Positions 8,952-17,793 of a DNA stretch of 64,000 bases are shown here, piece after piece. The translations under genes and the position numbers were made by a program. The stretch covers positions 23,449 to 87,448 of the forward strand of contig JAUNOK010000009.1 in NCBI GenBank assembly GCA_030537195.1, in the 5' to 3' direction. Positions within the stretch are counted from its first letter, which is position 1; each line of letters begins with the position of its first letter. The notes below the pieces were generated by a model. It was not told the origin of the DNA. It did not search any database and saw only the letters and a program-made list of their open reading frames with translations. Source of the DNA: Eubacteriales bacterium (GTDB lineage: Bacteria; Bacillota; Clostridia; Lachnospirales; Lachnospiraceae).

Positions 8952-9488
8952 ATGTTTGCATTAAAAGATTATATTACATCTGAGGATATTAAGAATCTGA
9001 GGAAGAATCTAGGACTGACTCAGAAAGAATTTGCCAGTCTTGTCGGAACATCGAAACCAACAATAGAGCGATGGGAAAAAGAAAATGCTAAGATTACAGG
9101 TCCGATTGTTTTACTTTCTAAGATGATTAATGATTATCCTGATTATGTGAACAGACTAATAATACCGGAGAAAGAATTTCCTGTCAGAATGTTTTATATG
9201 TATAAGGACGACATCTGCACACTGATAGATGTTGATGACGCAAAGCAGCTTGTGAGAATAAAGAATTATACAGACAAGCTGATGTTCCGTGCATTTGGCG
9301 TTAATGAAAATCCTGATTACAATGACTATAAAGAATTTCTTGAATCAAGATGTTTTCCAAGAACAAGAGATAAGATGAAACTTGTGCTGGAGGATATAGG
9401 ACTTCCGTTTTATGACACATTTATGATAATAGAAAAGACGCAGGGGCGTATGGCAGAGGACGACTTCTGGATAAGAATAGAGAAGTAG
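8952..9488 (+). CDS. XRE-family HTH protein with HipA-associated C-terminal domain (antitoxin candidate)
   Basis: A 178-residue protein. Residues 12-60 form a Cro/CI-type helix-turn-helix (LGLTQKEFASLVGTSKPTIERWE). Residues 70-178 are a second domain with conserved segments RAFGVNENP, ESRCFPRTRDKMK and GRMAEDDFWIRIE. I take this to be equivalent to the N-terminal subdomain that is part of HipA in E. coli, or to HipS in HipBST systems; that is from memory of similar proteins and is an inference. The gene is 17 bases before a HipA-like kinase gene and behind a promoter with an embedded palindrome. It probably represses its own operon and neutralises the kinase. Confidence 0.7.
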   Translation: MFALKDYITSEDIKNLRKNLGLTQKEFASLVGTSKPTIERWEKENAKITGPIVLLSKMINDYPDYVNRLIIPEKEFPVRMFYMYKDDICTLIDVDDAKQLVRIKNYTDKLMFRAFGVNENPDYNDYKEFLESRCFPRTRDKMKLVLEDIGLPFYDTFMIIEKTQGRMAEDDFWIRIEK

Positions 9489-9505
9489 ATGATGGAGGAA
9501 TGTTT

Positions 9506-10315
9506 ATGGTTGAACTTTTTGAACAGAATATAAGAACCAATACCCGACAGTCATCTAAGGGAAACCAGTTAAAATGGGAAAATGAAGGCATATGGTATAA
9601 AGCTGATTATACCGGATACGAAGGATTAGCAGAATATGTTATATCACATTTATTAAAGCTGACTAATCTTAATGAAGACGAGTATGTATTATATGAACAA
9701 GAACAGATTAAATATAAAAGGCAGATATATAATGGTGTGAAGAGTAGAACTTTTATAGATGAGGACTGGCAGATAATTACATTGGAGAGGCTTTTTAAAA
9801 ATGTATATAATGAAAGTCTTACAAATGTTTTGTGGCATATGAGTGATGTGAAGGAAAGGCTTGAATTTCTTGTAAATTCTGTAAAGAATATAACAGGTCT
9901 TAATAATTTTGGTGAGTATATATGCAGGCTATTTACAATAGACGCATTTTTCCTAAATGAGGACAGGCATATGCATAATATTGCGGTCTTGATGAATGGA
10001 AAAGGAAGGTACAAATATTGTCCGGTATTTGATAATGGTGCAGGGCTTCTGTCAGATACGACAATGGATTATCCAATGGGACAGGATACATATCAGATGA
10101 TATCAGAAGTTAAGAGCAAGAGCGTAAGTCAGGATTTTGATGAACAGCTTGATGTGGCAGAAAATTTATACGGACAGAATCTGCATTTTCTATTTACTAA
10201 AAAGAATGTAAGCGATATAGTTAATAACGCAGATATGTATCCACTGGAAGAAAGAAAAAGGGTGGAGTTAATCATATACAGTCAGATGAACAAATACCAA
10301 TATTTATTTAGATAA
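9506..10315 (+). CDS. HipA-like serine/threonine kinase (toxin candidate)
   Basis: A 269-residue protein shorter than classical HipA (about 440) and lacking its N-terminal domain. A SSKGNQLKW segment resembles the HipA glycine-rich loop, YKAD supplies the nucleotide-binding lysine, and GYEGLAE is the following helix. FFLNEDRHMHNIAVL is the catalytic loop (Asp and Asn), and VFDNGAGLL the DFG-like metal-binding motif. All expected kinase residues appear present, so it is probably active. ATG 9506 has GGAGG 7 bases upstream, better than ATG 9500. HipA-family toxins phosphorylate aminoacyl-tRNA synthetases; the target here is unknown. Confidence 0.72.
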   Translation: MVELFEQNIRTNTRQSSKGNQLKWENEGIWYKADYTGYEGLAEYVISHLLKLTNLNEDEYVLYEQEQIKYKRQIYNGVKSRTFIDEDWQIITLERLFKNVYNESLTNVLWHMSDVKERLEFLVNSVKNITGLNNFGEYICRLFTIDAFFLNEDRHMHNIAVLMNGKGRYKYCPVFDNGAGLLSDTTMDYPMGQDTYQMISEVKSKSVSQDFDEQLDVAENLYGQNLHFLFTKKNVSDIVNNADMYPLEERKRVELIIYSQMNKYQYLFR

Positions 10316-10327
10316 GGAGCAATTATT

Positions 10328-10630
10328 ATGGTAAAGCATGTTATTTTATGGAAATTAAAGGATGAGCTTGCAGGAGAAGAAAAAGAGCAGGTTAAGGCAG
10401 GAATTAAAGAAGGACTTGAAGGTCTTGCAGGACAGATTCCGGGACTTATAGAGGTTAAAGTAAGAACAGAGTGTCTTCCAAGTTCTACAGCAGATGTAAT
10501 GTTAGACACAACATTTGACAGCGTTGAAAGTTTAAAGGGATATGCAGTACATCCTAAGCATGTGGCAGTTGCAGACAGCAAGGTAAGACCTTACACAGCA
10601 GTAAGATCATGCATGGATTACGAAATATAA
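10328..10630 (+). CDS. Dabb-domain (stress-responsive A/B barrel) protein
   Basis: A 100-residue protein forming a single dimeric alpha/beta barrel. The start VKHVILWKLKD and the later SSTADVMLDTTFDS and YAVHPKHVAVAD segments match the Dabb family throughout. Members are small cytosolic proteins of mostly unknown function, some acting on small metabolites. It has a good AAGGAG site 12 bases after the HipA-like gene, and is followed by the HD-domain gene, likely co-transcribed. Confidence 0.85.
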   Translation: MVKHVILWKLKDELAGEEKEQVKAGIKEGLEGLAGQIPGLIEVKVRTECLPSSTADVMLDTTFDSVESLKGYAVHPKHVAVADSKVRPYTAVRSCMDYEI

Positions 10631-10664
10631 GAATTAATTAACAGCAATATTGGAGGACATAATT

Positions 10665-11252
10665 ATGGAACATATTTCAAGAAATGACGCATTTGAATTA
10701 CTTAAGAAGTACAATAAAGACCCTTTTCACATTCAGCATGCATTGACAGTTGAGGCTGTTATGAAGTGGTATGCCAGTGAACTTGGTTACGGAGAGGATG
10801 CAGAGTATTGGGGAATTGTAGGACTTCTTCATGATATTGATTTCGAACTTTATCCGGAACAGCATTGTATCAAAGCACCTGAACTTTTAAGAGAGGGTGG
10901 CGTGTCAGAAGATATAATTCATGGAGTAGTTTCTCATGGTTATGGAATTACAGTTGATGTTGCACCTGAGCATGAGATGGAGAAAGTGCTTTTTGCAGCG
11001 GACGAGCTTACAGGACTTATATGGGCAGCAGCACTTATGCGTCCATCAAAGAGTACTAAGGACATGGAGCTTAAGTCATTAAAGAAAAAATATAAGAGCA
11101 AGGGCTTTGCGGCTGGATGTTCAAGAGAAGTAATTGAGCGCGGAGCAGAGCAGCTTGGCTGGGAGCTTGATGAACTTCTGACTAAGACTCTTGCAGCAAT
11201 GGCTGCCACGGAAGACACTATTAATGAAGAGATGGAGAAGGAAAATGTTTAA
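10665..11252 (+). CDS. HD-domain hydrolase
   Basis: A 195-residue single-domain HD-superfamily protein with metal ligands in HIQHALTVE near residue 24 and the LLHDIDFE pair near residue 62. A further histidine appears in VVSHGYG. The rest is helical. Such proteins are phosphohydrolases acting on nucleotides or related phosphates. ATG 10665 is chosen since TTGGAGG sits just upstream, overlapping a possible TTG start at 10650. Its end overlaps the next gene by 8 bases, so the two are coupled. Confidence 0.82.
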   Translation: MEHISRNDAFELLKKYNKDPFHIQHALTVEAVMKWYASELGYGEDAEYWGIVGLLHDIDFELYPEQHCIKAPELLREGGVSEDIIHGVVSHGYGITVDVAPEHEMEKVLFAADELTGLIWAAALMRPSKSTKDMELKSLKKKYKSKGFAAGCSREVIERGAEQLGWELDELLTKTLAAMAATEDTINEEMEKENV

Positions 11253-11664
11253 TACTCCGGCAGATTGTTACAATTACATAATTGAGAATGACCTTGAAAT
11301 GCCAGTGCTTGGAGCAATGATGAATCATGTCGGCGGATATTCAATAGCAGAGATTGCGGACGGAAGATTCCATAACAGGGACGGAGCAGTTTCATTTTCA
11401 TCACCGGGCTACAAGATAAACATTCCGGTTACTGATGATGAAATAGTTACGGCAGTACTTAATGGACTGTATGTAAGCGCATTTATATCAAGAAATCAGG
11501 ATAAGTACCAGATACATTTTCTTGTGTCAGGATATCCTGTCGATATGAAATGCCGTTACGAGGAGCATATTGCTAAAGGCGTGGTAAAATACATGATAAT
11601 GTCTACTATTGTTGCATGCAGATTAGACAGCGAGAAAAAGCTGAAGGAATATATAGCAGATTAA
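11245..11664 (+). CDS. Hypothetical protein coupled to HD hydrolase
   Basis: A 139-residue soluble protein of unknown function, not assigned to any family. The start at 11245 overlaps the HD gene's stop; the AGAAGG upstream of it serves as ribosome binding site, and longer in-frame starts lie inside the HD gene. The sequence has mixed alpha/beta character and a central beta-rich segment (GAVSFSSPGYKINIPV). Confidence 0.6.
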   Translation: MFNTPADCYNYIIENDLEMPVLGAMMNHVGGYSIAEIADGRFHNRDGAVSFSSPGYKINIPVTDDEIVTAVLNGLYVSAFISRNQDKYQIHFLVSGYPVDMKCRYEEHIAKGVVKYMIMSTIVACRLDSEKKLKEYIAD

Positions 11665-11672
11665 ATAAGAAG

Positions 11673-11756
11673 CGTATTAAATAAGAGGGTATTAAATAAG
11701 AGAGCCAGGATATACGGACTGACAATGGGGGAAAGTTCATATATCCCGGCTCTCTT
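11673..11756 (+). repeat. Tandem GTATTAAATAAGA direct repeat and 17-bp inverted repeat
   Basis: The motif GTATTAAATAAGA occurs twice back to back at about 11674-11701. The second copy runs into the left arm (11698-11714) of a 17-bp inverted repeat whose right arm is 11740-11756, with one mismatch. The hairpin has no long T tract. It precedes a second, classical terminator, so the 312-base gap to the next gene contains hairpins, a terminator and a promoter but no gene. Confidence 0.6.
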
Positions 11757-11787
11757 TATGAGGGGGAAAAATGTTTTTCAAACATTC

Positions 11788-11827
11788 GATGGCTGATGGT
11801 TTGGGAGATTGTACAGCCATCTTTTTT
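11788..11827 (+). terminator. Rho-independent terminator
   Basis: 8-bp stem (11788-11795 with 11814-11821) followed by six T residues. It ends the Dabb-HD-hypothetical operon. Confidence 0.8.
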
Positions 11828-11899
11828 ATGAAAAAGTTTGTCTGTTGTCTTTCGACATTGTTTATACTAAAGGGAAAATGTGAAAATGAATTGGAAAGT

Positions 11900-11929
11900 T
11901 TGTGAGAATTTTGTGAACAGTGCTATAAT
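11900..11929 (+). promoter_or_regulatory. Promoter of aminotransferase gene
   Basis: TTGTGA -35 at 11900-11905 and TATAAT -10 at 11924-11929 with an extended TG one base before the -10; 18-base spacing. Confidence 0.6.
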
Positions 11930-11976
11930 AAATGACATGATTATGAAAAGACTTAAATAATGGAGGATACATTTAC

Positions 11977-13161
11977 ATGAAAGAGTTAAGTAACAGATCA
12001 GCGAATTTTACAGACTCTGTCATCAGAAGAATGACAAGAGTTGCTAATAAATATGGTGCAGTTAATTTATCACAGGGATTTCCTGATTTTGAGCCGCCAA
12101 AGGCTATAACAGACAGACTTGCAAGAGTTGCAGGTGAAGGACCTCACCAGTATGCACTGACATGGGGTGCTAAGAATTTCAGGGATGCAGTTGCTAAGAA
12201 ATATGAACATTTTTCTGGTGTTAAGATTGACCCTGAGACAGAGATTGTTGTCACATGTGGAAGTACAGAGGCAATGATGGCTACAATGCTCAGTATTACT
12301 AATCCGGGGGACAAGGTTGTAATATTCTCACCTTTCTATGAGAATTATGGAGCAGATACAATCCTTTCGGGCGCAGAGCCGATATATGTGCCATTAGTTC
12401 CGCCAGAATTTCATTTTGATAAGGAAAAGCTGGAGGACGCATTCAGACAGGGGGCTAAGGCATTAATTCTTTGTAATCCTTCTAACCCATGCGGTAAGGT
12501 GTTTACAATGGAGGAAATGCAGACAATTGCTGAGCTTGCAAAGAAATATGACGCATATGTTGTGACAGATGAAGTGTATGAGCATATTGTGTATGCGCCT
12601 AATAAGCACATTTACATGCAGTCGCTTGAGGGCATGAGAGAAAGAACAATTGTGTGCAACTCACTGTCTAAGACATATTCAATAACAGGTTGGAGATTGG
12701 GATATGTTATTGCTAATCCACAGATAATCGACAGAGTTAAGAAAGTGCATGATTTCCTTACAGTTGGTGCAGCTGCACCATTGATGGAGGCAGCAGTTGT
12801 AGGATTAGAGTTTGGTGATGGCTATTATGATGAACTTGCCACACATTATGCACATATGAAAGAGGTATTTGTAGGCGGTCTTAAGAAGCTGGGGTTAAAA
12901 TACACAGACCCACAGGGTGCATATTATGTGCTTGTTGATGTGAGTGAATTCGGAGTTAAAGATGATGTGAAGTTCTGTGAATGGATGGCACAGTATGTTG
13001 GTGTGGCAGCAGTACCGGGTTCAAGCTTTTTCAGGGAAGATGTGCATAATCTTGTGAGATTTCATTTTGCAAAGAAGGACGACACACTTAATGAAGCAAT
13101 AAAGAGACTGGCAACACTTAAAGAAAAAGCGATGAATGCCAAAGATGTGGATTGGAGATAA
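11977..13161 (+). CDS. PLP-dependent class I/II aminotransferase
   Basis: A 394-residue fold-type I aminotransferase of the aspartate/kynurenine-type (AspC/PatA-like) group. Family features in order: substrate loop SQGFPDFEPP near residue 33; CNPSNPCG near residue 165 (PLP-binding Asn); VVTDEVYEHIVY near residue 190; the PLP lysine in SLSKTYSITGWRLGY near residue 230; and the substrate carboxylate arginine in VRFHFAK near the end. Donor and acceptor cannot be told; aspartate/2-oxoglutarate or aromatic substrates are likely. The next gene starts 3 bases after its stop. Confidence 0.9.
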   Translation: MKELSNRSANFTDSVIRRMTRVANKYGAVNLSQGFPDFEPPKAITDRLARVAGEGPHQYALTWGAKNFRDAVAKKYEHFSGVKIDPETEIVVTCGSTEAMMATMLSITNPGDKVVIFSPFYENYGADTILSGAEPIYVPLVPPEFHFDKEKLEDAFRQGAKALILCNPSNPCGKVFTMEEMQTIAELAKKYDAYVVTDEVYEHIVYAPNKHIYMQSLEGMRERTIVCNSLSKTYSITGWRLGYVIANPQIIDRVKKVHDFLTVGAAAPLMEAAVVGLEFGDGYYDELATHYAHMKEVFVGGLKKLGLKYTDPQGAYYVLVDVSEFGVKDDVKFCEWMAQYVGVAAVPGSSFFREDVHNLVRFHFAKKDDTLNEAIKRLATLKEKAMNAKDVDWR

Positions 13162-13164
13162 TTC

Positions 13165-14379
13165 ATGGAAATATACTTAAAACCGATAATTTCGGCGTGT
13201 TATGTGTTCCCGGTTCTTGCCGTGCTGTTCACACTGCCGTACATAATATACGAATATCATAAATATGGCTCAATACTTGTGATAAGAACAGGTGTTGTGT
13301 ACACATTTATATTCTACATGCTTACCTCATATTTTATGACGGTTCTTCCGCTGCCGCCGATTGATTCGGTAACACCGGATTCAGCATGTATGTTGTTAGT
13401 GCCATTTGATGCGGCAAGAAGAGTTGTTGCAACTGCGAATGTTACTCTATCGAATCCGGCAACATATATTAATCTGTTCAAATGTGGTGACTTCTGGCAG
13501 ATTGCATTTAATATCCTGCTCTTACTGCCATTTGGCGTGTATCTTAGATATTATTTTAAGAGAAAATGGTGGCAGGTGCTTATAATGTCATTCTGCTACA
13601 GTCTGTTTTTCGAGCTTACGCAGTTGTCAGGATTGTATGGAATATATCCTTATCCATACAGATTCTTTGAAGTGGATGACCTTATATGTAACACACTTGG
13701 AGGAATGGTGGGATTCTGGATTACACCGGCACTTGTATTTATGCTTCCAAAGCGAGACAGAATGGACGAGGTTGCTTACAACAGAGGACAGATTGTGTCA
13801 GAATTTAGAAGAATTATAGCATGGGCATTGGATATGTTTGTGTTAATCGTTCCGGTTGCTGTATTTTTTGTAATAGATAAAGCTAAGTTTATGACTGCTG
13901 TGTATGATGTAAGATATGTGGTTGTTATAGCAGTATATATAGTTATTGCATTTACAATAGTTACATCGGTTACCAAAGGAAGAACAATAGGCAAGGCACT
14001 TGTCAATATAAGACTTGTAAGGGCTGAAAGCAAGAAAACAGATAATAAGGCTGCAGATTACGAGGCTGAGAATATCAAAGCTGATACTCACAGAAGAGTG
14101 AATGTTTTAAGGCTTGTGGGAAGATATTTTATTCTGTATGTTTTAAGCCTGCCTTCTCCTGTATATGCGTATAATCTTTATCATGCAGCACCTGTGGCTG
14201 ATGGGTGGAGATTCGCAGCCAGTATCGCAGTGTGTATATTGTGTTTGATGGTTACGGCATATTTTGCGATCGATTTCATATTATGTCTGTTCAGCAGCAC
14301 AAGACAGATGTTTTATGACAGGGTGATGGGAATTACTCATGTCAATATGGTGAAGCAGAAGGAAAAGATATCAAGATAA
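13165..14379 (+). CDS. VanZ-RDD fusion membrane protein
   Basis: A 404-residue membrane protein. Residues 1-195 are a VanZ-like domain, with about five helices and the characteristic NILLLLPFGVYLRY and FFELTQLSGLYGIYPYPYRFFEVDDLICNTLGG segments. Residues 210-400 are an RDD domain with three helices (FRRIIAWALDMFVL, TKGRTIGKALVNIRLV). VanZ-type proteins are linked to teicoplanin resistance in enterococci; RDD function is generally unknown. The gene is 3 bases behind the aminotransferase and 17 before a MATE pump, in one apparent operon. Confidence 0.82.
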   Translation: MEIYLKPIISACYVFPVLAVLFTLPYIIYEYHKYGSILVIRTGVVYTFIFYMLTSYFMTVLPLPPIDSVTPDSACMLLVPFDAARRVVATANVTLSNPATYINLFKCGDFWQIAFNILLLLPFGVYLRYYFKRKWWQVLIMSFCYSLFFELTQLSGLYGIYPYPYRFFEVDDLICNTLGGMVGFWITPALVFMLPKRDRMDEVAYNRGQIVSEFRRIIAWALDMFVLIVPVAVFFVIDKAKFMTAVYDVRYVVVIAVYIVIAFTIVTSVTKGRTIGKALVNIRLVRAESKKTDNKAADYEAENIKADTHRRVNVLRLVGRYFILYVLSLPSPVYAYNLYHAAPVADGWRFAASIAVCILCLMVTAYFAIDFILCLFSSTRQMFYDRVMGITHVNMVKQKEKISR

Positions 14380-14396
14380 GTTGAAAGAGGATTACA

Positions 14397-15758
14397 ATGA
14401 ATAACATGACAAAAAACTTAGGAGAAGGAAGCATACCAAAGCTTCTGGCAGGACTCGCAATTCCTGCAGTAGTGGCGCAGGTTGTTAATCTGCTGTATAA
14501 CATAGTGGACCGTATATATATCGGACATATACCGGGAATTGGTGCAAATGCGCTTACAGGTGTTGGACTTTTCACACCAATACTTATGCTTATAAATGCA
14601 TTTGCAATGCTTGCAGGTTCAGGCGGTGCGCCAAGAGCAGCAATATACATGGGTAAGAAGGATAATGATACTGCCGAGAAAATAGTCGGTAACTGCTTTA
14701 CATTTATAATGTTGTGTGCAGTTGTTCTGACAGTTGTATTCTATATTACAGCACCACAGCTTTTAAGATGGTTTGGCGCGAGTGATGCAACTCTGCCTTA
14801 TGCACTTTCATATGCAAGAATATACATTCTTGGAAGTGTGTTTGTGCTGGTTGTTATGGGAATGAACCTGTTTATTACAACACAGGGATTTGCCAAGATA
14901 AGCATGATGACTACAGTAATAGGAGCTGTAATCAATATTGTGCTTGACCCTATATTTATATTTGTGCTTAATATGGGTGTAAGAGGAGCTGCACTTGCCA
15001 CAGTACTTAGTCAGGCAGTGGGCGCTGTCTGGATTATGCATTTTCTGACAGGTAATAAGACTATGCTTCGCCTTAAGAAAGTTAATCTTAAGCTTAATCC
15101 GAAGATAATCGGACCATGCCTGGCACTTGGAATATCAACATTTGTAATGCTTTCTACGGAAAGTATTCTCTCAATCAGCTTTACTTCAAGCCTTTCAAAA
15201 TACGGCGGCGACCTTGCAGTAGGTGCGATGACAATTATAACTAGTACAAGCCAGCTTGTTCTAATGCCTTTGCAGGGAATATGTCAGGGCGGACAGCCAA
15301 TCATCAGTTTTAATTATGGAGCAAAGAACAAAGACAGGGTTAAGAAAGCATTTTTTACACAGTTTAAGGTGTGCGTAATATTCACATGTGTAAGCTGGGG
15401 GATTATGATGCTTGTGCCACAGGTGTTTGCAGGAATGTTCACAAGTAACAAAGAACTTGTAAACTATACAGCGTGGGCGCTCAGAATATACATGGCAGGA
15501 ATATTTGCAATGGGCTTCCAGATTAGCTGCCAGCAGAGTTTCATGGCTCTGGGACAGGCGAAAGTCAGTCTGATTATGGCGTGTTTAAGAAAGCTGATTC
15601 TACTTATACCACTTATATTCATACTGCCTGTGTTCATAGAGAATAAGGTGTTTGCGGTGTTCCTTGCAGAGCCGATAAGCGATATAATTGCGGCGGCGGT
15701 TACAACCATTGTATTTATGGTTAAGTTTGACAAGATTCTTAATGCAGGTGACGAGTAA
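14397..15758 (+). CDS. MATE-family efflux transporter
   Basis: A 453-residue polytopic membrane protein of the MATE family with two six-helix halves. NIVDRIYIGHIPGIG lies in the first half and GICQGGQPIISFNYGAKN opens the second. It is distinct in sequence from the MATE protein at 6-7 kb. It is the last gene of the aminotransferase-VanZ/RDD-MATE run and is followed by a strong terminator. Substrate unknown. Confidence 0.9.
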   Translation: MNNMTKNLGEGSIPKLLAGLAIPAVVAQVVNLLYNIVDRIYIGHIPGIGANALTGVGLFTPILMLINAFAMLAGSGGAPRAAIYMGKKDNDTAEKIVGNCFTFIMLCAVVLTVVFYITAPQLLRWFGASDATLPYALSYARIYILGSVFVLVVMGMNLFITTQGFAKISMMTTVIGAVINIVLDPIFIFVLNMGVRGAALATVLSQAVGAVWIMHFLTGNKTMLRLKKVNLKLNPKIIGPCLALGISTFVMLSTESILSISFTSSLSKYGGDLAVGAMTIITSTSQLVLMPLQGICQGGQPIISFNYGAKNKDRVKKAFFTQFKVCVIFTCVSWGIMMLVPQVFAGMFTSNKELVNYTAWALRIYMAGIFAMGFQISCQQSFMALGQAKVSLIMACLRKLILLIPLIFILPVFIENKVFAVFLAEPISDIIAAAVTTIVFMVKFDKILNAGDE

Positions 15759-15766
15759 AATGCTGT

Positions 15767-15808
15767 ACAGCATGTTCTGTTAATTTGGGCAGGACATGCT
15801 GTTTTTTT
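15767..15808 (+). terminator. Rho-independent terminator after MATE gene
   Basis: 13-bp arms (about 15767-15779 and 15790-15802, one G-T wobble) followed by a T run to 15808. Confidence 0.85.
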
Positions 15809-15856
15809 ATGCCATATTTGGTATAATGATTACAGTTTGTCATGGGGGTAAATACA

Positions 15857-17428
15857 ATGGACGGAAAGAAAAAGAAGGTGTTGATTATTGCACTGGCAGC
15901 AGTTGCAGTAATTATTGCAACAGGATTAATTATAACATTTGCAGGATTAAAATCAGGCAGACATAAAGAAAATGTTAATGAAGAAACTACAATTAATAGC
16001 GAGAAACAGACTGGTTCTGTGACACAGACAACTAAAGCTAATGAGAAGGAACAGGTGAAGACATCGGTAACAATGCAGTTTAAGCAGTCCAATTCATGGG
16101 AAGGCAATGGCAGATTCTATGCGCAGTACGACCTTGTTGTTGACAATAAAGAGACTGTAAAGATATTGGACTGGACATTCAGGCTTAATACCGGAAGTGG
16201 TACAACTCTGGAACAGAGCTGGAATTGTACGGTTGATACTTCGGATTCACAGTGGAGTGTTGTACCTGTTGAATTTAATAAGATAATTGAGAGTCAGGCG
16301 CAGATGAATAGTGTAGGATTCATTATAAGTTCTGCGTCTAAGGAGGAACTTACGAAGTATACTCTTGATTTCGAGCTTGAATCTGGTATGGAGATAGTTC
16401 TTGCCAGTGATGGAAAGGCATATAGAGCTGGAGAAACAATTGCAGATTCAGGTGAAGAGACAACTGCAGAGGCTGGAAATGATTCAGGAAATAACTCTGA
16501 TACAGGAAGCAGTGCAGGGATAGTCACAACAGTTCCAACAGGAAGGCTTCAGGTATCTGGAACGAAATTAACTGACGAATCAGGTAACATTATTCAGTTA
16601 AGGGGCGTAAGTACACATGGAATATCGTGGTTTCCAGACTATGTTAATTATGATGCATTTGCAACCTTAAGGGATGACTGGAGTGCAAATGTAGTGAGAA
16701 TTGCAATGTATCCAGAGGAATATAATGGTTATCTTTCAGGTGGAGATAAAGCTGCATTAAAGCAGATTATTGATAACGGTGTTAATTATGCAACACAGCT
16801 TGGAATGTATGTAATCATAGACTGGCATGTGCTTAATTATGCACCATCAAGACACACTCAGGAGGCATGCGATTTCTTTGAAGAAATGGCATCTAAGTAT
16901 TCAGGCCACGACAATGTAATATATGAAATATGTAATGAACCTGTTGGGGCTGACTGGAATTCAGACATTAAGCCATATGCAGAAACTGTAATAGGCACAA
17001 TAAGACAATACGATGACCATGCACTTATACTTGTTGGAACTAACACATGGTCACAGGATGTTGACAGTGTTGTCGGCAATACGCTTGATGATGGAAATGT
17101 TATGTATGTGGCACATTTTTATGCAGGAACACACAGGGAGAATATAAGAAATAAGATAAGCATGGCTCTTAATGCGGGAATTCCTGTATTTATCAGTGAG
17201 TGCAGTATATGTGATGCGTCAGGCAACGGTGGAATAGATTATGCATCTGCCGATGAGTGGCTTAATTTCATTAACAGCAACCAGTTGAGCTTTATTGCAT
17301 GGAGTCTCAGTAATAAAGCAGAGACATCAGCACTTATATCATCAGGCTGCAGTGCGAAGAGTGGCTGGAGTGATGGTGATTTGTCTGAGACGGGAAGATG
17401 GTTTAAGAGTGCGATATCGGGAAGGTGA
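15857..17428 (+). CDS. Membrane-anchored GH5 endoglucanase with N-terminal CBM2-like module
   Basis: A 523-residue surface enzyme. Residues 6-29 are a single membrane segment without a clear signal peptidase site, so it is likely anchored. Residues 70-190 form a beta-rich carbohydrate-binding module of CBM2-like type with conserved tryptophans (NSWEGNGRFYAQYDL, WSVVPVEFN). A Ser/Gly/Thr linker follows. Residues 228-523 are a GH5 (subfamily 2-like) cellulase: LRGVSTHGISWF, VIIDWHVL, catalytic acid in EICNEPVG, nucleophile in FISECS. It hydrolyses beta-1,4-glucan, probably cellulose or mixed-linkage glucan. ATG 15857 follows GGGGG by 8 bases. A TATAAT at 15822-15827 may be its -10. The last codons touch the next gene. 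Confidence 0.88.
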   Translation: MDGKKKKVLIIALAAVAVIIATGLIITFAGLKSGRHKENVNEETTINSEKQTGSVTQTTKANEKEQVKTSVTMQFKQSNSWEGNGRFYAQYDLVVDNKETVKILDWTFRLNTGSGTTLEQSWNCTVDTSDSQWSVVPVEFNKIIESQAQMNSVGFIISSASKEELTKYTLDFELESGMEIVLASDGKAYRAGETIADSGEETTAEAGNDSGNNSDTGSSAGIVTTVPTGRLQVSGTKLTDESGNIIQLRGVSTHGISWFPDYVNYDAFATLRDDWSANVVRIAMYPEEYNGYLSGGDKAALKQIIDNGVNYATQLGMYVIIDWHVLNYAPSRHTQEACDFFEEMASKYSGHDNVIYEICNEPVGADWNSDIKPYAETVIGTIRQYDDHALILVGTNTWSQDVDSVVGNTLDDGNVMYVAHFYAGTHRENIRNKISMALNAGIPVFISECSICDASGNGGIDYASADEWLNFINSNQLSFIAWSLSNKAETSALISSGCSAKSGWSDGDLSETGRWFKSAISGR

Positions 17429-17433
17429 TAGTT

Positions 17434-17793
17434 ATGAAAAACCGTATTTTAACATACAGAAAATACATAGATTCATTGTTACAATCAGGAGAAGACTGTG
17501 ACTGGAAATACATTAAGCAGGAGCATCTTACACAGGTGTCATTCTTTCAGCATGAAAGGCTTGTGCATTTGATTGTAACCATAACATTTGCAATATTGGA
17601 ACTGCTGACAGTGTGTGCATATGTGATAGTCGGGGCGATTGACTCTGCATTAAGTATGCCGATTCTTGTACTTGCAATAGCAATTCTGATTCTGCTTGTT
17701 CCATATATCAAGCATTATTATCTGCTTGAGAATGAAGTGCAGAAAATGTATAAGCAGTATGACAGGATATGTGAAAAGGAACGTAAATTATGA
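17434..17793 (+). CDS. Small two-helix membrane protein, operon leader of sensory system
   Basis: A 119-residue protein with two transmembrane helices at about residues 42-66 and 72-92, flanked by charged cytosolic helices. No named family recognised. GGAAGG lies 8 bases before ATG 17434, and an in-frame GTG at 17425 overlaps the upstream gene. Its stop overlaps the start of the response regulator gene, so it is translated with the two-component system. An accessory or transport role with the downstream kinase and ABC transporter is possible. Confidence 0.65.
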   Translation: MKNRILTYRKYIDSLLQSGEDCDWKYIKQEHLTQVSFFQHERLVHLIVTITFAILELLTVCAYVIVGAIDSALSMPILVLAIAILILLVPYIKHYYLLENEVQKMYKQYDRICEKERKL

